A stretch of 27,850 nucleotides of DNA from GCA-001735895 sp964651385 (GTDB taxonomy: Bacteria > Pseudomonadota > Gammaproteobacteria > GCA-001735895), in NCBI GenBank assembly GCA_964651385.1, contig CAZYYM010000041.1, forward strand, positions 1 to 27,850. Reading direction: 5' to 3'. Below the pieces are notes generated by a model that saw nothing but the letters and a program-made list of their open reading frames with translations, was not told the DNA's origin and made no database searches. Position 1 is the stretch's first letter; each line of letters starts with the position of its first letter. Positions 9,045 through 17,084 of the stretch are shown here, piece after piece. Both the position numbers and the translations under genes were made by a program.

Positions 9045-9073
9045 AGTATAGCGTTGCATATGTACCAGTTCAA
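9045..9073 (-). promoter_or_regulatory. Sigma-70 promoter for the TfpX/TfpZ-like gene
   Basis: Read on the minus strand, TTGAAC and TATACT are separated by exactly 17 bases. Transcription would start near 9038 and give a leader of about 80 bases before the TTG start at 8957. Confidence 0.6.
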
Positions 9074-9191
9074 TTACCACAAAAATAGCAGTGATTTGAT
9101 CAGGATAGTCTCAGGCTAGCCATACTTTTAGAAACTGGCCAGCCTTCCAACCTGGAAAGTACAGCCTGTCACGATTTTTAAAAATTAATTT

Positions 9192-9207
9192 ATATCATAA
9201 ATGATAT
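9192..9207. promoter_or_regulatory. 7-2-7 palindrome, candidate operator for the XRE regulator
   Basis: ATATCAT AA ATGATAT is an inverted repeat with seven-base arms, about 15 bases upstream of the -35 box of the XRE-ehr operon promoter. This form and place suit a dimeric helix-turn-helix repressor. Autoregulation is an inference. Confidence 0.4.
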
Positions 9208-9222
9208 TAAATATATAATTGA

Positions 9223-9252
9223 TTGACTTAAATATATTATAATTAGTATTAT
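9223..9252 (+). promoter_or_regulatory. Sigma-70 promoter for the XRE-hyf/ehr operon
   Basis: TTGACT (9223-9228) and TATTAT (9247-9252) are separated by 18 bases in an A+T-rich stretch. The expected start is near 9259, about 24 bases before the ATG at 9283. Confidence 0.5.
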
Positions 9253-9282
9253 ATACATAAATTCAGGTTAGTCTTTAATATA

Positions 9283-9528
9283 ATGATTACAGCATCGCAA
9301 TTGAAGGCCGCTCGTGCATTGAGCGGCATGGATCAACTGACATTAGCAGAAGCAGCCGGTGTTTCCGTACCCACCATTCGACGTATGGAAGCCAGTCGAA
9401 AAAATGTACGTGCAAACGTTGATACACTGGTTAAGGTCATCAAAGCGCTAGAGAATGCCGGTGTGGAAATCATCGGTGAAGGAACCGTTAGCCTCGAAGG
9501 TGGCAGAGGTGTGCGGTGGAAAACTTAA
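9283..9528 (+). CDS. XRE-family helix-turn-helix regulator
   Basis: An 81-residue protein that is almost entirely one XRE/Cro-type DNA-binding domain. The helix-turn-helix is near residues 18-42 (QLTLAEAAGVSVPTIRRME), and the short tail AGVEIIGEG...GGRGVRWKT is typical of small stand-alone regulators of this group. It probably binds DNA as a dimer. The only Shine-Dalgarno-like bases (AGGT at 9265-9268) are 14 bases from the ATG, so translation may be weak. The gene overlaps the first hyf-like gene, which couples the two. Likely role: local repressor of the downstream six-gene operon. The target is inferred. Confidence 0.85.
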   Translation: MITASQLKAARALSGMDQLTLAEAAGVSVPTIRRMEASRKNVRANVDTLVKVIKALENAGVEIIGEGTVSLEGGRGVRWKT

Positions 9529-11585
9529 TGATCTGGCCTGATTTTACCTCAGTCCAGATCTGGTTCGTTTTAGCGGTGGGCGCGTCGCTGCTTTCCGCGC
9601 TTACCTCTCTGCTTGGAGGGCAACGTCTACAGATAGCAAACCGGGTGAGTTTCCCGTTACTTGGAATCTCGGCAGTGGCTTCGATTGTGAGCGGCGTTTT
9701 GGTGTTGACTGGTGCAACAGAACTTGCCTTTGAACTACCGATTGGCCTTCCCTGGCTATCCTGGCACCTGCACATTGATCCGCTTGGAGGATTCTTTTTT
9801 GCTCTAATCGGAACGGTGCTACTGGCTGTCAGTCTATATGGCCCGGGCTACATTCGAGAGTATCACCGCCATGGCCGATACTCGCTCGCGGTACTTGGCA
9901 TTGCCACAGGTTTATTCGTGGCTGGCATGCAATTAGTCGTAGTAGCTGACGATGCGCTGTCATTCATGATCGCCTGGGAATTGATGTCGGTATCGAGTTA
10001 TGTGCTAGTTGCCTTTGAACACCTCGAAGCGGCCAACCGACGTGCTGCGTTCCTCTATTTGCTGATGGCGCAGATCGGCGCTGGCCTGATATTGTTAGCC
10101 TTTGGTGTACTTGCCGCCTTCGCCACGGATTTTTCTTTTGCCGCACTGGCCGGTGCCCAATTGCCAGGATACTGGAGTTCAATCGCTTTCACCCTGGCAT
10201 TGTTGGGTTTCGGCATGAAAGCTGGCCTCGTTCCAATGCATATCTGGCTTCCAGATGCTCATCCGGCAGCGCCATCGCACATTTCGGCGCTGATGTCCGG
10301 CGTCATGTTGAAGGTCGCCATATACGGGTTTATTCGCTTCACCTTTGATCTTCTGGGAGATTTGCATTGGCAATGGGGTGTGGTGTTATTGATATTTGGC
10401 AGCATATCGGCGCTATACGGTGTTCTTTATGCACTGATGCAGCACGATCTCAAACGCCTGTTGGCCTATTCCTCGGTAGAGAATATTGGCATTATCTTCA
10501 TCGGCCTGGGCCTGTCGGTGCTCTTCTTCGCGTCCCAGCTCCCATTGCTGGGTGCCCTTGGCCTGGTAGCTGCGTTATATCATGCAATTAATCACGCCAT
10601 ATTCAAGAGCCTGTTGTTTCTGGGCGCAGGCGTAATTGTACAGCGCGGCCATGAGCGCAACCTCGATCACATGGGCGGGTTGATTCGCCGCATGCCATGG
10701 ACTGGCGCGTTCTTTCTGATTGGTTGTATCAGTATTTCCGCGTTACCGCCATTTAACGGATTTGTGTCGGAATGGCTGATCTTCCAGACCGGCCTGCAAG
10801 CCACTTCGCTGGAAAGCGGCGTGCTGCGCGTAGTGGTGCCGGTCACGGCCGCTATTCTCGCGTTAACCGGCGCGCTGGTAGCGGCAACATTTGTCAAGGT
10901 GTATGGCATTGCATTCCTTGGTCGAGCCCGTAAAAATCGGGTACGTCACGCTCACGAAGGCAATGTCCTGATGTCGGTAAGTCAGGGTCTGCTCACCTCC
11001 CTGTGCTTGCTGCTCGGCATTCTGCCGACCACGATGATCGATACCCTGAACGGGGTAAGTATCAGTCTCACCGGCACAGGGCTGACAATGGTTGCTAGCC
11101 GAGGCTGGCTCTGGTTGACACCGATTGCCCCGAAAGTCGCGAGCTACAGCGCGCCGCTTGTCTTTCTCGGCATCACCGTGACGCTTACCGTCTGGGGTAT
11201 TGTGTACCTGGTTCTGCGCCGTCGACGCCGGAATCGACCAGTTCTGCGACGCGATCTCTGGGATTGCGGTTTCGGCTCAATCAACGCTCGAATGCAATAT
11301 TCGGCGACAGCTTTCGTCATGCCATTCAGGGAGGTTTTCCGCCCACTGTTTCAAATTCATGATGCGTCGGAGCGCGAAATGAATAACAGTCTACCGACCC
11401 TCCCAGCGCAGTTGCGTTCCAATATTCAAATTGACGACATTAGCTGGAAGGTGTTCTATCGACAGTTCGATCGTTCGATTACCTGGTTGTCACGGCGAGT
11501 GACCCGCATTCAGACTGGCCAGCTGCGCCATTATCTCGCGTACTCTTTCGTCACCCTGCTGCTGCTGTTGTGGGTAGTCTCATGA
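9516..11585 (+). CDS. hyfB: HyfB-like antiporter-type membrane subunit (EhrA position)
   Basis: 689 residues, a polytopic membrane protein of the NuoL/Mrp antiporter-like family, closest in pattern to hydrogenase-4 HyfB and HycC. Residues of the proton path are kept: E155 in MIAWELMSVSSY and K235 in GFGMKAGLVPMHIWLPDAH. A long C-terminal part includes an arginine-rich cytoplasmic loop (about 565-580). Two starts are possible: GTG at 9516, with AGAGGT five bases upstream, or ATG at 9528, which overlaps the XRE stop codon as TAATG. I give the GTG because of its better ribosome binding site. The gene overlaps the next one by four bases. Role: ion translocation in a six-subunit membrane complex related to hydrogenase-4 and complex I. 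Confidence 0.9.
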   Translation: MENLMIWPDFTSVQIWFVLAVGASLLSALTSLLGGQRLQIANRVSFPLLGISAVASIVSGVLVLTGATELAFELPIGLPWLSWHLHIDPLGGFFFALIGTVLLAVSLYGPGYIREYHRHGRYSLAVLGIATGLFVAGMQLVVVADDALSFMIAWELMSVSSYVLVAFEHLEAANRRAAFLYLLMAQIGAGLILLAFGVLAAFATDFSFAALAGAQLPGYWSSIAFTLALLGFGMKAGLVPMHIWLPDAHPAAPSHISALMSGVMLKVAIYGFIRFTFDLLGDLHWQWGVVLLIFGSISALYGVLYALMQHDLKRLLAYSSVENIGIIFIGLGLSVLFFASQLPLLGALGLVAALYHAINHAIFKSLLFLGAGVIVQRGHERNLDHMGGLIRRMPWTGAFFLIGCISISALPPFNGFVSEWLIFQTGLQATSLESGVLRVVVPVTAAILALTGALVAATFVKVYGIAFLGRARKNRVRHAHEGNVLMSVSQGLLTSLCLLLGILPTTMIDTLNGVSISLTGTGLTMVASRGWLWLTPIAPKVASYSAPLVFLGITVTLTVWGIVYLVLRRRRRNRPVLRRDLWDCGFGSINARMQYSATAFVMPFREVFRPLFQIHDASEREMNNSLPTLPAQLRSNIQIDDISWKVFYRQFDRSITWLSRRVTRIQTGQLRHYLAYSFVTLLLLLWVVS

Positions 11586-12532
11586 ACTGGGTCGGCTGGG
11601 TTGCTGTGCTATTGCACACGGGTTTGTTCCTGCTTGCTGCTCCAATTTACGCAGGTTGGATAAAACGCACCAAGGCTTTGCTGCAAAATCGCAAGCCTCC
11701 GTCGATTCTGCAACCTTATCGGGATCTGCGCAAACTGTTTTCCAAGGAAATTGTACTGCCCAAAACCGCGACATCAATCTTCCGCACCGCACCGTATATT
11801 ATCGTTGGGTCGACTGCCCTGGCGGTATCTATCGTGCCACTTATCGTGGTGGGCCTCCCGGTCAACGCGATGGCAGATGCGATTGTATTGGTTGGATTGC
11901 TCTCCCTGGGCCGATTTTTCCTGGCGCTGGCCGGCATGGATGTCGGTAACGTATTCGGCGGCATGGGCGCCTCGCGTGAAATGATGATCGCTTCGCTCGC
12001 GGAGCCGGCAATGTTGATGGTCATTTTTACCCTGGCCATGGTCGCATCAAGCACCAACCTGTCGACCGTCATCCTGCATTCACTGAACGCGCCCCTGGCG
12101 CTCAGGCCCTCGGAATTTTTTGCGTTAATCGCGTTGATTATGGTCGGAATCGCGGAAACCGGTCGCATACCGGTAGACAATCCCGCAACTCACCTCGAAC
12201 TGACAATGATCCATGAAGCTATGATTCTTGAGTACAGCGGTCGTCATCTGGCAATGATGGAATTCGCGGCACAGCTAAAACTGTTGCTGTACTCGGTCCT
12301 GATTGTCAACCTGTTCATACCGTGGGGAATATCAAGCACTTACCAGCTTGGCGCCATCGGCATAGCGGCGATTGTGTTAATCCTGAAGCTCGCCATTGTC
12401 GGGGTGTTGCTGGCCGTGGGGGAAACAGTGCTCGCTAAAATGCGCGTCTTCCGGGTGCCTACTTACCTCGCGGTGGCCTTTACCGTGGCCTTGATCGGCA
12501 TGCTTAGCTTTATCATCCTGGAAGGTGGCTGA
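11582..12532 (+). CDS. hyfC: HyfC/NuoH-like membrane subunit (EhrB position)
   Basis: The subunit of the NuoH/HycD/HyfC family that anchors the peripheral arm to the membrane arm, 316 residues from this start. Family marks are QPYRDLRKLF after the first helix, GRFFLALAGMDVGNVFGGMGASRE, ETGRIPVDNPATHLELTMIHE and LEYSGRHLAMMEF. The ATG at 11582 overlaps the stop of the preceding gene as ATGA, a usual sign of translational coupling. An in-frame GTG at 11570 would add four residues and is less likely. About eight membrane helices are visible. It ends in TGATG with the next gene. Confidence 0.9.
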   Translation: MNWVGWVAVLLHTGLFLLAAPIYAGWIKRTKALLQNRKPPSILQPYRDLRKLFSKEIVLPKTATSIFRTAPYIIVGSTALAVSIVPLIVVGLPVNAMADAIVLVGLLSLGRFFLALAGMDVGNVFGGMGASREMMIASLAEPAMLMVIFTLAMVASSTNLSTVILHSLNAPLALRPSEFFALIALIMVGIAETGRIPVDNPATHLELTMIHEAMILEYSGRHLAMMEFAAQLKLLLYSVLIVNLFIPWGISSTYQLGAIGIAAIVLILKLAIVGVLLAVGETVLAKMRVFRVPTYLAVAFTVALIGMLSFIILEGG

Positions 12533-13212
12533 TGCAACATTACATCGAATTACCGCTGATAGAACAGGCGATTCTAACCCTGGCAGCGATGATACTGGGG
12601 AGCGCGCTAGCGTTACTGGCACAATCCAGGGTCGTTGCAACCATCCGTCTATTTGCCTGGCAAGGTGTGTTGCTGGCGATAGTAACCACGCTCGTCGCTA
12701 TTGACACTGACGAATATCACCTGCTCATTTCGGCACTGCTAACCCTGATTGTCAAGGCACTGTTCATCCCCTGGCTTTTGATACGCCAGGCCAGGTCCCT
12801 GAATATATTGAAGGAAATCGATGCCACCATCCGGCCCGGCCTGACCTTACTGATGGGCGGCACTCTGGTAGTATTTTGTTACAGTATCGTGCAACCGATC
12901 CAGGCCCTGGCGGCGAGCGTCACGCGTGACGCAGTGGCGCTTAGCCTGGCGGTCGTAATGCTTGCAATGTTAATGTTGATCACCCGGCGCAAGGCAATCA
13001 CGCAGGTGGTTGCATTCATGGCAATCGAGAATGGGCTGTTTTTTGCCGCGGTAACTGCGGTTCAGGGTATGCCACTGGTAGTTGAACTCGGCGTTGCATT
13101 CGATGTCATGGTGGCCGCGGTTATTTTTGGTGTATTTTTCTTTCAAATGCGTGACAGCATCGGTTCACTCGACATTGATGAACTGGCACGCCTGTCGGAG
13201 CAGGAAGAGTGA
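12532..13212 (+). CDS. hyfE: HyfE-like membrane subunit (EhrC position)
   Basis: 226 residues and several membrane helices, matching hydrogenase-4 component E, whose C-terminal half is related to NuoK. The NuoK-like buried glutamate is kept in FMAIENGLFFAAV (about residues 162-174), as is the VELGVAFDVMVAAVIFGVFF helix. The ATG shares one base with the hyfC stop. The cytoplasmic C-terminus (SLDIDELARLSEQEE) is acidic and similar to family members. It is part of the same ion-translocating membrane arm. Confidence 0.88.
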   Translation: MQHYIELPLIEQAILTLAAMILGSALALLAQSRVVATIRLFAWQGVLLAIVTTLVAIDTDEYHLLISALLTLIVKALFIPWLLIRQARSLNILKEIDATIRPGLTLLMGGTLVVFCYSIVQPIQALAASVTRDAVALSLAVVMLAMLMLITRRKAITQVVAFMAIENGLFFAAVTAVQGMPLVVELGVAFDVMVAAVIFGVFFFQMRDSIGSLDIDELARLSEQEE

Positions 13213-14687
13213 ATACGTTGTTTTTCACGTTGTCGATTCCAGCACTCGGTGCGATATTACTGGCATTTTTACCGAGCGCGCGAATCGGTGGATTGGTAAA
13301 TATGCTGGTTTCGCTATGCGGATTCCTCGCAACTCTTCGCCTGGCCTTTAATGTCCTCGAGACGGGACCGCTCGGCGGCAACGAGTTTTTTGTAGATGCT
13401 TTCAATGTTTACCTGATCGCGTTAACCGCGTTTGTCGGCCTGACGACAGCGATTTTTTCGAATACCTACATGCATCACGAGCTCGAAATTGGGCGCGTCA
13501 CCCCGCAACGCATGCGTTTATACCATTCCAGCTTTCAGGGATTTATGCTGACCATGCTGCTCGCGTTGTCAACCAACAACCTGGGCATTCTGTGGGTCGC
13601 GCTGGAAGGCGCCACGCTGGCAACGGTTCTGCTTGTCAGTCTGTACCGGACGCCGGAATCGATAGAGGCCGCGTGGAAGTACTTTATTCTCTGTGGCGTC
13701 GGTATCGCGCAAGCGCTTTTCGGCACAGTGCTTATTTACCTCGCTGCCGAACAGGTTATCCCGGCTTCTGGCGATGTCCTGCACTGGACCATATTGCAAC
13801 AGCACGCAAGCGAGCTACAACCTGACGTAATGGGCATTGCATTTGTGTTCCTGCTGGTCGGCTATGGCACTAAAGTAGGCCTGGTACCGTTGCACAACTG
13901 GTTACCGGACGCTCATTCCGAGGGACCGACGCCTATGTCAGCGGTACTTTCGGGGCTGCTCCTGAATGTTGCCCTGTACGCTATAGTGCGGGTCAAGATG
14001 TTGACCGACGGTGCGCTCGGTGTACCCAATGGCGGAACGGGCTCGATCACTGGGATACTGATGATGGGCTTTGGTCTGCTTTCATTTATAGTTGCTGCTC
14101 TCTTCCTGCATCGGCAGCGCGATATAAAGCGTCTCTACAGTTACTCATCGATAGAACATATGGGTTTGATGACCTTTGCCTTCGGCCTCGGTGGCCCGCT
14201 CGCAACCTTTGGCGCCCTGCTCCACATGACGGTCCATTCGCTAACCAAGTCAGCAATATTCGTAACCGTCGGCCACGCCAGCCAGATCGCCGGGACCCAG
14301 GCCATGGAGCATATCCGGGGTTTGATTCGAACCCAGCCAGCAGTCGGCTGGGGTCTTTTGCTGGGCACGCTGGCGATAGCCGGGTTCCCGCCTTTCGGCG
14401 TCTTTATCAGTGAGTTCCTGTTACTCACCGCGACCATGAAAAGCGCTCCCTGGCTGGCGTTGCCGCTACTGAGTGGTCTCGCCATCGCATTCGCCGGTTT
14501 GTTCCGTCATTTGCATCCGATGGTATTTAGCGAACGACCTGATGGCCAGATTGCGGTCAAGGCAAGCCTTACACCGGTACTGGTGCACCTGTTGATGGTG
14601 CTCTGGCTCGGAGTATCAATTCCTACGATCCTGGCAAACTGGTTCGAACAGGCAACGCGGCTGATCGCCGGGGTGGGCCTGTTATGA
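13209..14687 (+). CDS. hyfF: HyfF-like antiporter-type membrane subunit (EhrD position)
   Basis: 492 residues, a second NuoL/M/N antiporter-like subunit. The family stretch WVALEGATLATVLLVSLYR contains E133, and GYGTKVGLVPLHNWLPDAHSEGPTP contains K222, both expected for proton movement. The start is GTG, overlapping the previous stop by four bases (GTGA). With HyfB this gives the complex two antiporter-like subunits. E. coli hydrogenase 4 also has HyfD, a third one, which is missing here. Confidence 0.9.
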   Translation: MNTLFFTLSIPALGAILLAFLPSARIGGLVNMLVSLCGFLATLRLAFNVLETGPLGGNEFFVDAFNVYLIALTAFVGLTTAIFSNTYMHHELEIGRVTPQRMRLYHSSFQGFMLTMLLALSTNNLGILWVALEGATLATVLLVSLYRTPESIEAAWKYFILCGVGIAQALFGTVLIYLAAEQVIPASGDVLHWTILQQHASELQPDVMGIAFVFLLVGYGTKVGLVPLHNWLPDAHSEGPTPMSAVLSGLLLNVALYAIVRVKMLTDGALGVPNGGTGSITGILMMGFGLLSFIVAALFLHRQRDIKRLYSYSSIEHMGLMTFAFGLGGPLATFGALLHMTVHSLTKSAIFVTVGHASQIAGTQAMEHIRGLIRTQPAVGWGLLLGTLAIAGFPPFGVFISEFLLLTATMKSAPWLALPLLSGLAIAFAGLFRHLHPMVFSERPDGQIAVKASLTPVLVHLLMVLWLGVSIPTILANWFEQATRLIAGVGLL

Positions 14688-16249
14688 CGCGTCTGGACTA
14701 CCTGGTGCAAAGCGCCGAAAGCCGGCAAACTTCTGCCGATATCGACAAGCATGCACTACAGCCAGCGTGGCTGATGAAACTGGATCCCGGTGACTGGCGC
14801 CTGGCTGCGGAACTCGCCAGCGAGATGCAAGCGCGATTCTCGGCATTTTGGGTGGATCTCGTTGACCACGAATTTATCGCTTACTGCAATTTTGAGCTGG
14901 CGAACGAATACCTGGTGATCAGCACACGTTGCCTTAACAACGCGCAATTATCGTCCATAACGGACCTTTTCCCGGCCGCGGATCGACCGGAACGTCATGC
15001 AAGGGATTTGCTCGGTATCGATATCGTAGATGCTCCCGACGAACGCCGCTGGATCCGGCACCAGGCCTGGGGCAGCCACGAGTTTCCATTGCGCGATACC
15101 AATCCGGAAGTCCCCGACAAGCCAACCGCCGCCGACGATGTCTATCCGTTTGTCGGCGCCCATGGCGCGAGCGTGGTCGAAATACCAGTGGGACCCGTAC
15201 ACGCCGGTATCATCGAACCCGGTCATTTTCGCTTCCAGGCACTTGGCGAGACCGTGTTGAACCTGGAACAACACCTGGGTTACACACATAAGGGCATCGA
15301 ATGGCTGGCACGGGGCAGAGATGCCAAAGGTCTGGCACGGCTTGCCGCTCGAATCAGTGGTGACAGCACGGTTGCTCACAGTTGGGCTGCGTGCCAGGCG
15401 CTCGAAAGCGCCAGGCAGGTGAATGTCCCGGAAAGAGCGCTCTGGCTGCGCGCACTGATGGCGGAGCGCGAACGCGTGGCCAATCACATGGGCGATATCG
15501 GTGGCATCTGTAACGATGTCGGTTTCAGTTTTGCACAGGCCCAGCTCACGCGCCTGAGAGAAAGCTGGCAGCGGGAAAACCAGCGGGTATTCGGCCACCG
15601 TCTGCTTATGGATGGAGTGATACCCGGGGGAGTCAAAACCGATGTCGAGCGTGAGTTACTAGTGGCAATGTCCGATAATGCCAGGTCGCTGGCCACAGAG
15701 TTTGAAGCGCTGATCGAGAATTTCGAAGCCTCGGAGTCGTTAGAAGATAGATTGATGACGACCGGACGCTTAACCAATGAACAGGCACAAATGCTCGGCG
15801 TCACCGGCTATGTCGGCAAGGCATCAGGGCAGGATCACGACGTCAGGCGCGATACCCCGTATCCGCCCTACGACCGGCTCGATATCGAAGTGCCGGTTTA
15901 TCATGCCGGCGATGTTGCCGCTCGTGCAAAAATTCGCGCTGACGAAGTAATTATTTCTTTGCACCTGATTGAGGAAATCATCGAAAGAATGCCTACCGGG
16001 CCGGTTGGTTCAACGGCGAGTTTTGACGGTGGAGCGGCAACCGGTCTTGGAATTGTCGAAGGCTGGCGAGGTGAGATCGTCACTTTTGTGCGGCTTGATG
16101 CGGCGGGGCGGGTCGACCGATTTTATCCACGCGACCCCAGCTGGTTAGCATGGCCGGCACTGGAACTCCTATTACAGGAAAACATCGTGCCGGATTTCCC
16201 AGTTTGCAATAAGTCGGTCAACGGCTCTTACTCCGGATCGGATCTCTAA
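14684..16249 (+). CDS. HyfG-like large subunit without NiFe ligands (EhrL type)
   Basis: 521 residues: an N-terminal NuoC-like domain (about 1-150) fused to a NuoD/NiFe large-subunit domain, as in HycE and HyfG. In hydrogenases four cysteines hold the NiFe centre, in RxCGxC and DPCxxC. Here the first motif reads RISGDS (S225, S228), and the second reads NGSYSGSD at the very C-terminus (S515, G518). No ligand remains. There is also no C-terminal extension of the kind removed by maturation proteases. The surrounding fold is well kept, for example AHS at 231-233 and ERERVANHMGDIG at 261-273, so this is a conserved redesign and not decay. It matches energy-converting hydrogenase-related large subunits. 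It should not be annotated as a hydrogenase. Confidence 0.88.
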   Translation: MTRLDYLVQSAESRQTSADIDKHALQPAWLMKLDPGDWRLAAELASEMQARFSAFWVDLVDHEFIAYCNFELANEYLVISTRCLNNAQLSSITDLFPAADRPERHARDLLGIDIVDAPDERRWIRHQAWGSHEFPLRDTNPEVPDKPTAADDVYPFVGAHGASVVEIPVGPVHAGIIEPGHFRFQALGETVLNLEQHLGYTHKGIEWLARGRDAKGLARLAARISGDSTVAHSWAACQALESARQVNVPERALWLRALMAERERVANHMGDIGGICNDVGFSFAQAQLTRLRESWQRENQRVFGHRLLMDGVIPGGVKTDVERELLVAMSDNARSLATEFEALIENFEASESLEDRLMTTGRLTNEQAQMLGVTGYVGKASGQDHDVRRDTPYPPYDRLDIEVPVYHAGDVAARAKIRADEVIISLHLIEEIIERMPTGPVGSTASFDGGAATGLGIVEGWRGEIVTFVRLDAAGRVDRFYPRDPSWLAWPALELLLQENIVPDFPVCNKSVNGSYSGSDL

Positions 16250-16252
16250 AAC

Positions 16253-16768
16253 ATGCTAAATATGCTCAAAAAGACTTTTCAAATCGGAACAATATCCGAA
16301 CCGGTTCCTACTTTAGACGAAAACGAATTCGACCAGCTTGGCATCGAGGTACGCAGCGTAGTCCAGAGCCAGTTTTCGGGGAGTCTTCACATTCGCATGG
16401 TTGATGCCGGTTCCTGTAATGGCTGCGAGCTGGAAATTAATGCCCTCAATAATGCTTATTACGCGATCGAGCGTTTTGGAGTTCATTTCGTCGCATCGCC
16501 CCGCCACGCAGACGTCTTACTCGTTACAGGACCCGTATCACGACACATGGAAGCCGCTCTTCGACGCACCTATGAGGCTGCACCCTCACCTAAGTGGGTC
16601 ATTGCCGTGGGCGAGTGCGCCTGCAACGGAGGTGAATTTGGCGTCAGTTATGCGAGCTGCGGTGCAGTCGAAAACGTCATTCCCGTGGACGTTAATATTC
16701 CCGGATGCCCTCCAACGCCGACACAGCTAATGGCTGGCATCCTCGGATTAGCAGGATCGAAACAGTAG
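16253..16768 (+). CDS. NuoB/HyfI-like Fe-S small subunit (EhrS type)
   Basis: 171 residues, the small-subunit fold shared by NuoB, HycG and HyfI. The cysteines for the single 4Fe-4S (N2-like) cluster are present: C55 and C58 in GSCNGCELE, C122 in GECACNGG and C152 in IPGCPPTP. Cluster retention beside a large subunit with no NiFe site suggests that electrons still pass, perhaps to or from a quinone or an unknown partner. The start is ATG at 16253, three bases after the large-subunit stop. ATG at 16262 is also possible. The ferredoxin-like subunit (HyfH/NuoI) that normally wires this cluster is absent from the operon. Confidence 0.9.
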   Translation: MLNMLKKTFQIGTISEPVPTLDENEFDQLGIEVRSVVQSQFSGSLHIRMVDAGSCNGCELEINALNNAYYAIERFGVHFVASPRHADVLLVTGPVSRHMEAALRRTYEAAPSPKWVIAVGECACNGGEFGVSYASCGAVENVIPVDVNIPGCPPTPTQLMAGILGLAGSKQ

Positions 16769-17084
16769 ACACATACGTCTATCGAAGCTAATTGTGGTAG
16801 TTGAGAAATATGCGCCTTCAGAAAAATAAGTGGGTATAACCGCTCCTATGAATCTGGATCGGAGCAGTGGCGTCGAACTACTGCTCGTAAATTATCAATA
16901 TTTCAATGACTTACTATATTGTTGTCGCAAAATATACTGACGAATTTTTCCGGGGAGGCAGGTGTTAAAAAATGAACAGGATGTTTGCCCAAACGTATTT
17001 ATTGATTGGTGTTTGCCTTTATGCACCGAATATCCCAAATTAGATGGACATTGGAACGGTTATTACTGAATCCCGGCCCCTACT
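16769..17084. other. Intergenic region before the MFS gene with alternative stems and two tiny ORFs
   Basis: 316 bases. GCTCC (16842-16846) can pair with GGAGC (16861-16865), or GAGCAGT (16862-16868) can pair with ACTGCTC (16880-16886); the two pairings exclude each other. A strong purine run, GGGGAGG (16952-16958), is followed by two overlapping short ORFs: 35 codons from GTG at 16962 to TGA at 17069, and 23 codons from ATG at 16972 to TAG at 17043. Neither matches anything I recognise. Confidence 0.45.

Larger units (their letters stand above)
8958..9282. other. Divergent intergenic region with promoters for both neighbours
   Basis: 325 bases without a gene separate the minus-strand pilin accessory gene from the plus-strand XRE gene. 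It holds one promoter for each direction and two inverted repeats. Its second half, from about 9180, is strikingly A+T-rich. I see no RNA gene in it. Confidence 0.7.

Noticed and set aside
9516..14687. Reading the antiporter-like genes as part of complex I (nuo) or an Mrp antiporter
   Set aside because: The subunit set and order B-C-E-F-large-small match hydrogenase-4-type loci. NuoE/F/G and MrpB/C/E/F/G homologues are absent.
14684..16768. Annotating the large and small subunits as a hydrogen-evolving hydrogenase 4
   Set aside because: The large subunit lacks every cysteine needed for the NiFe centre, and no maturation or formate dehydrogenase genes are nearby.
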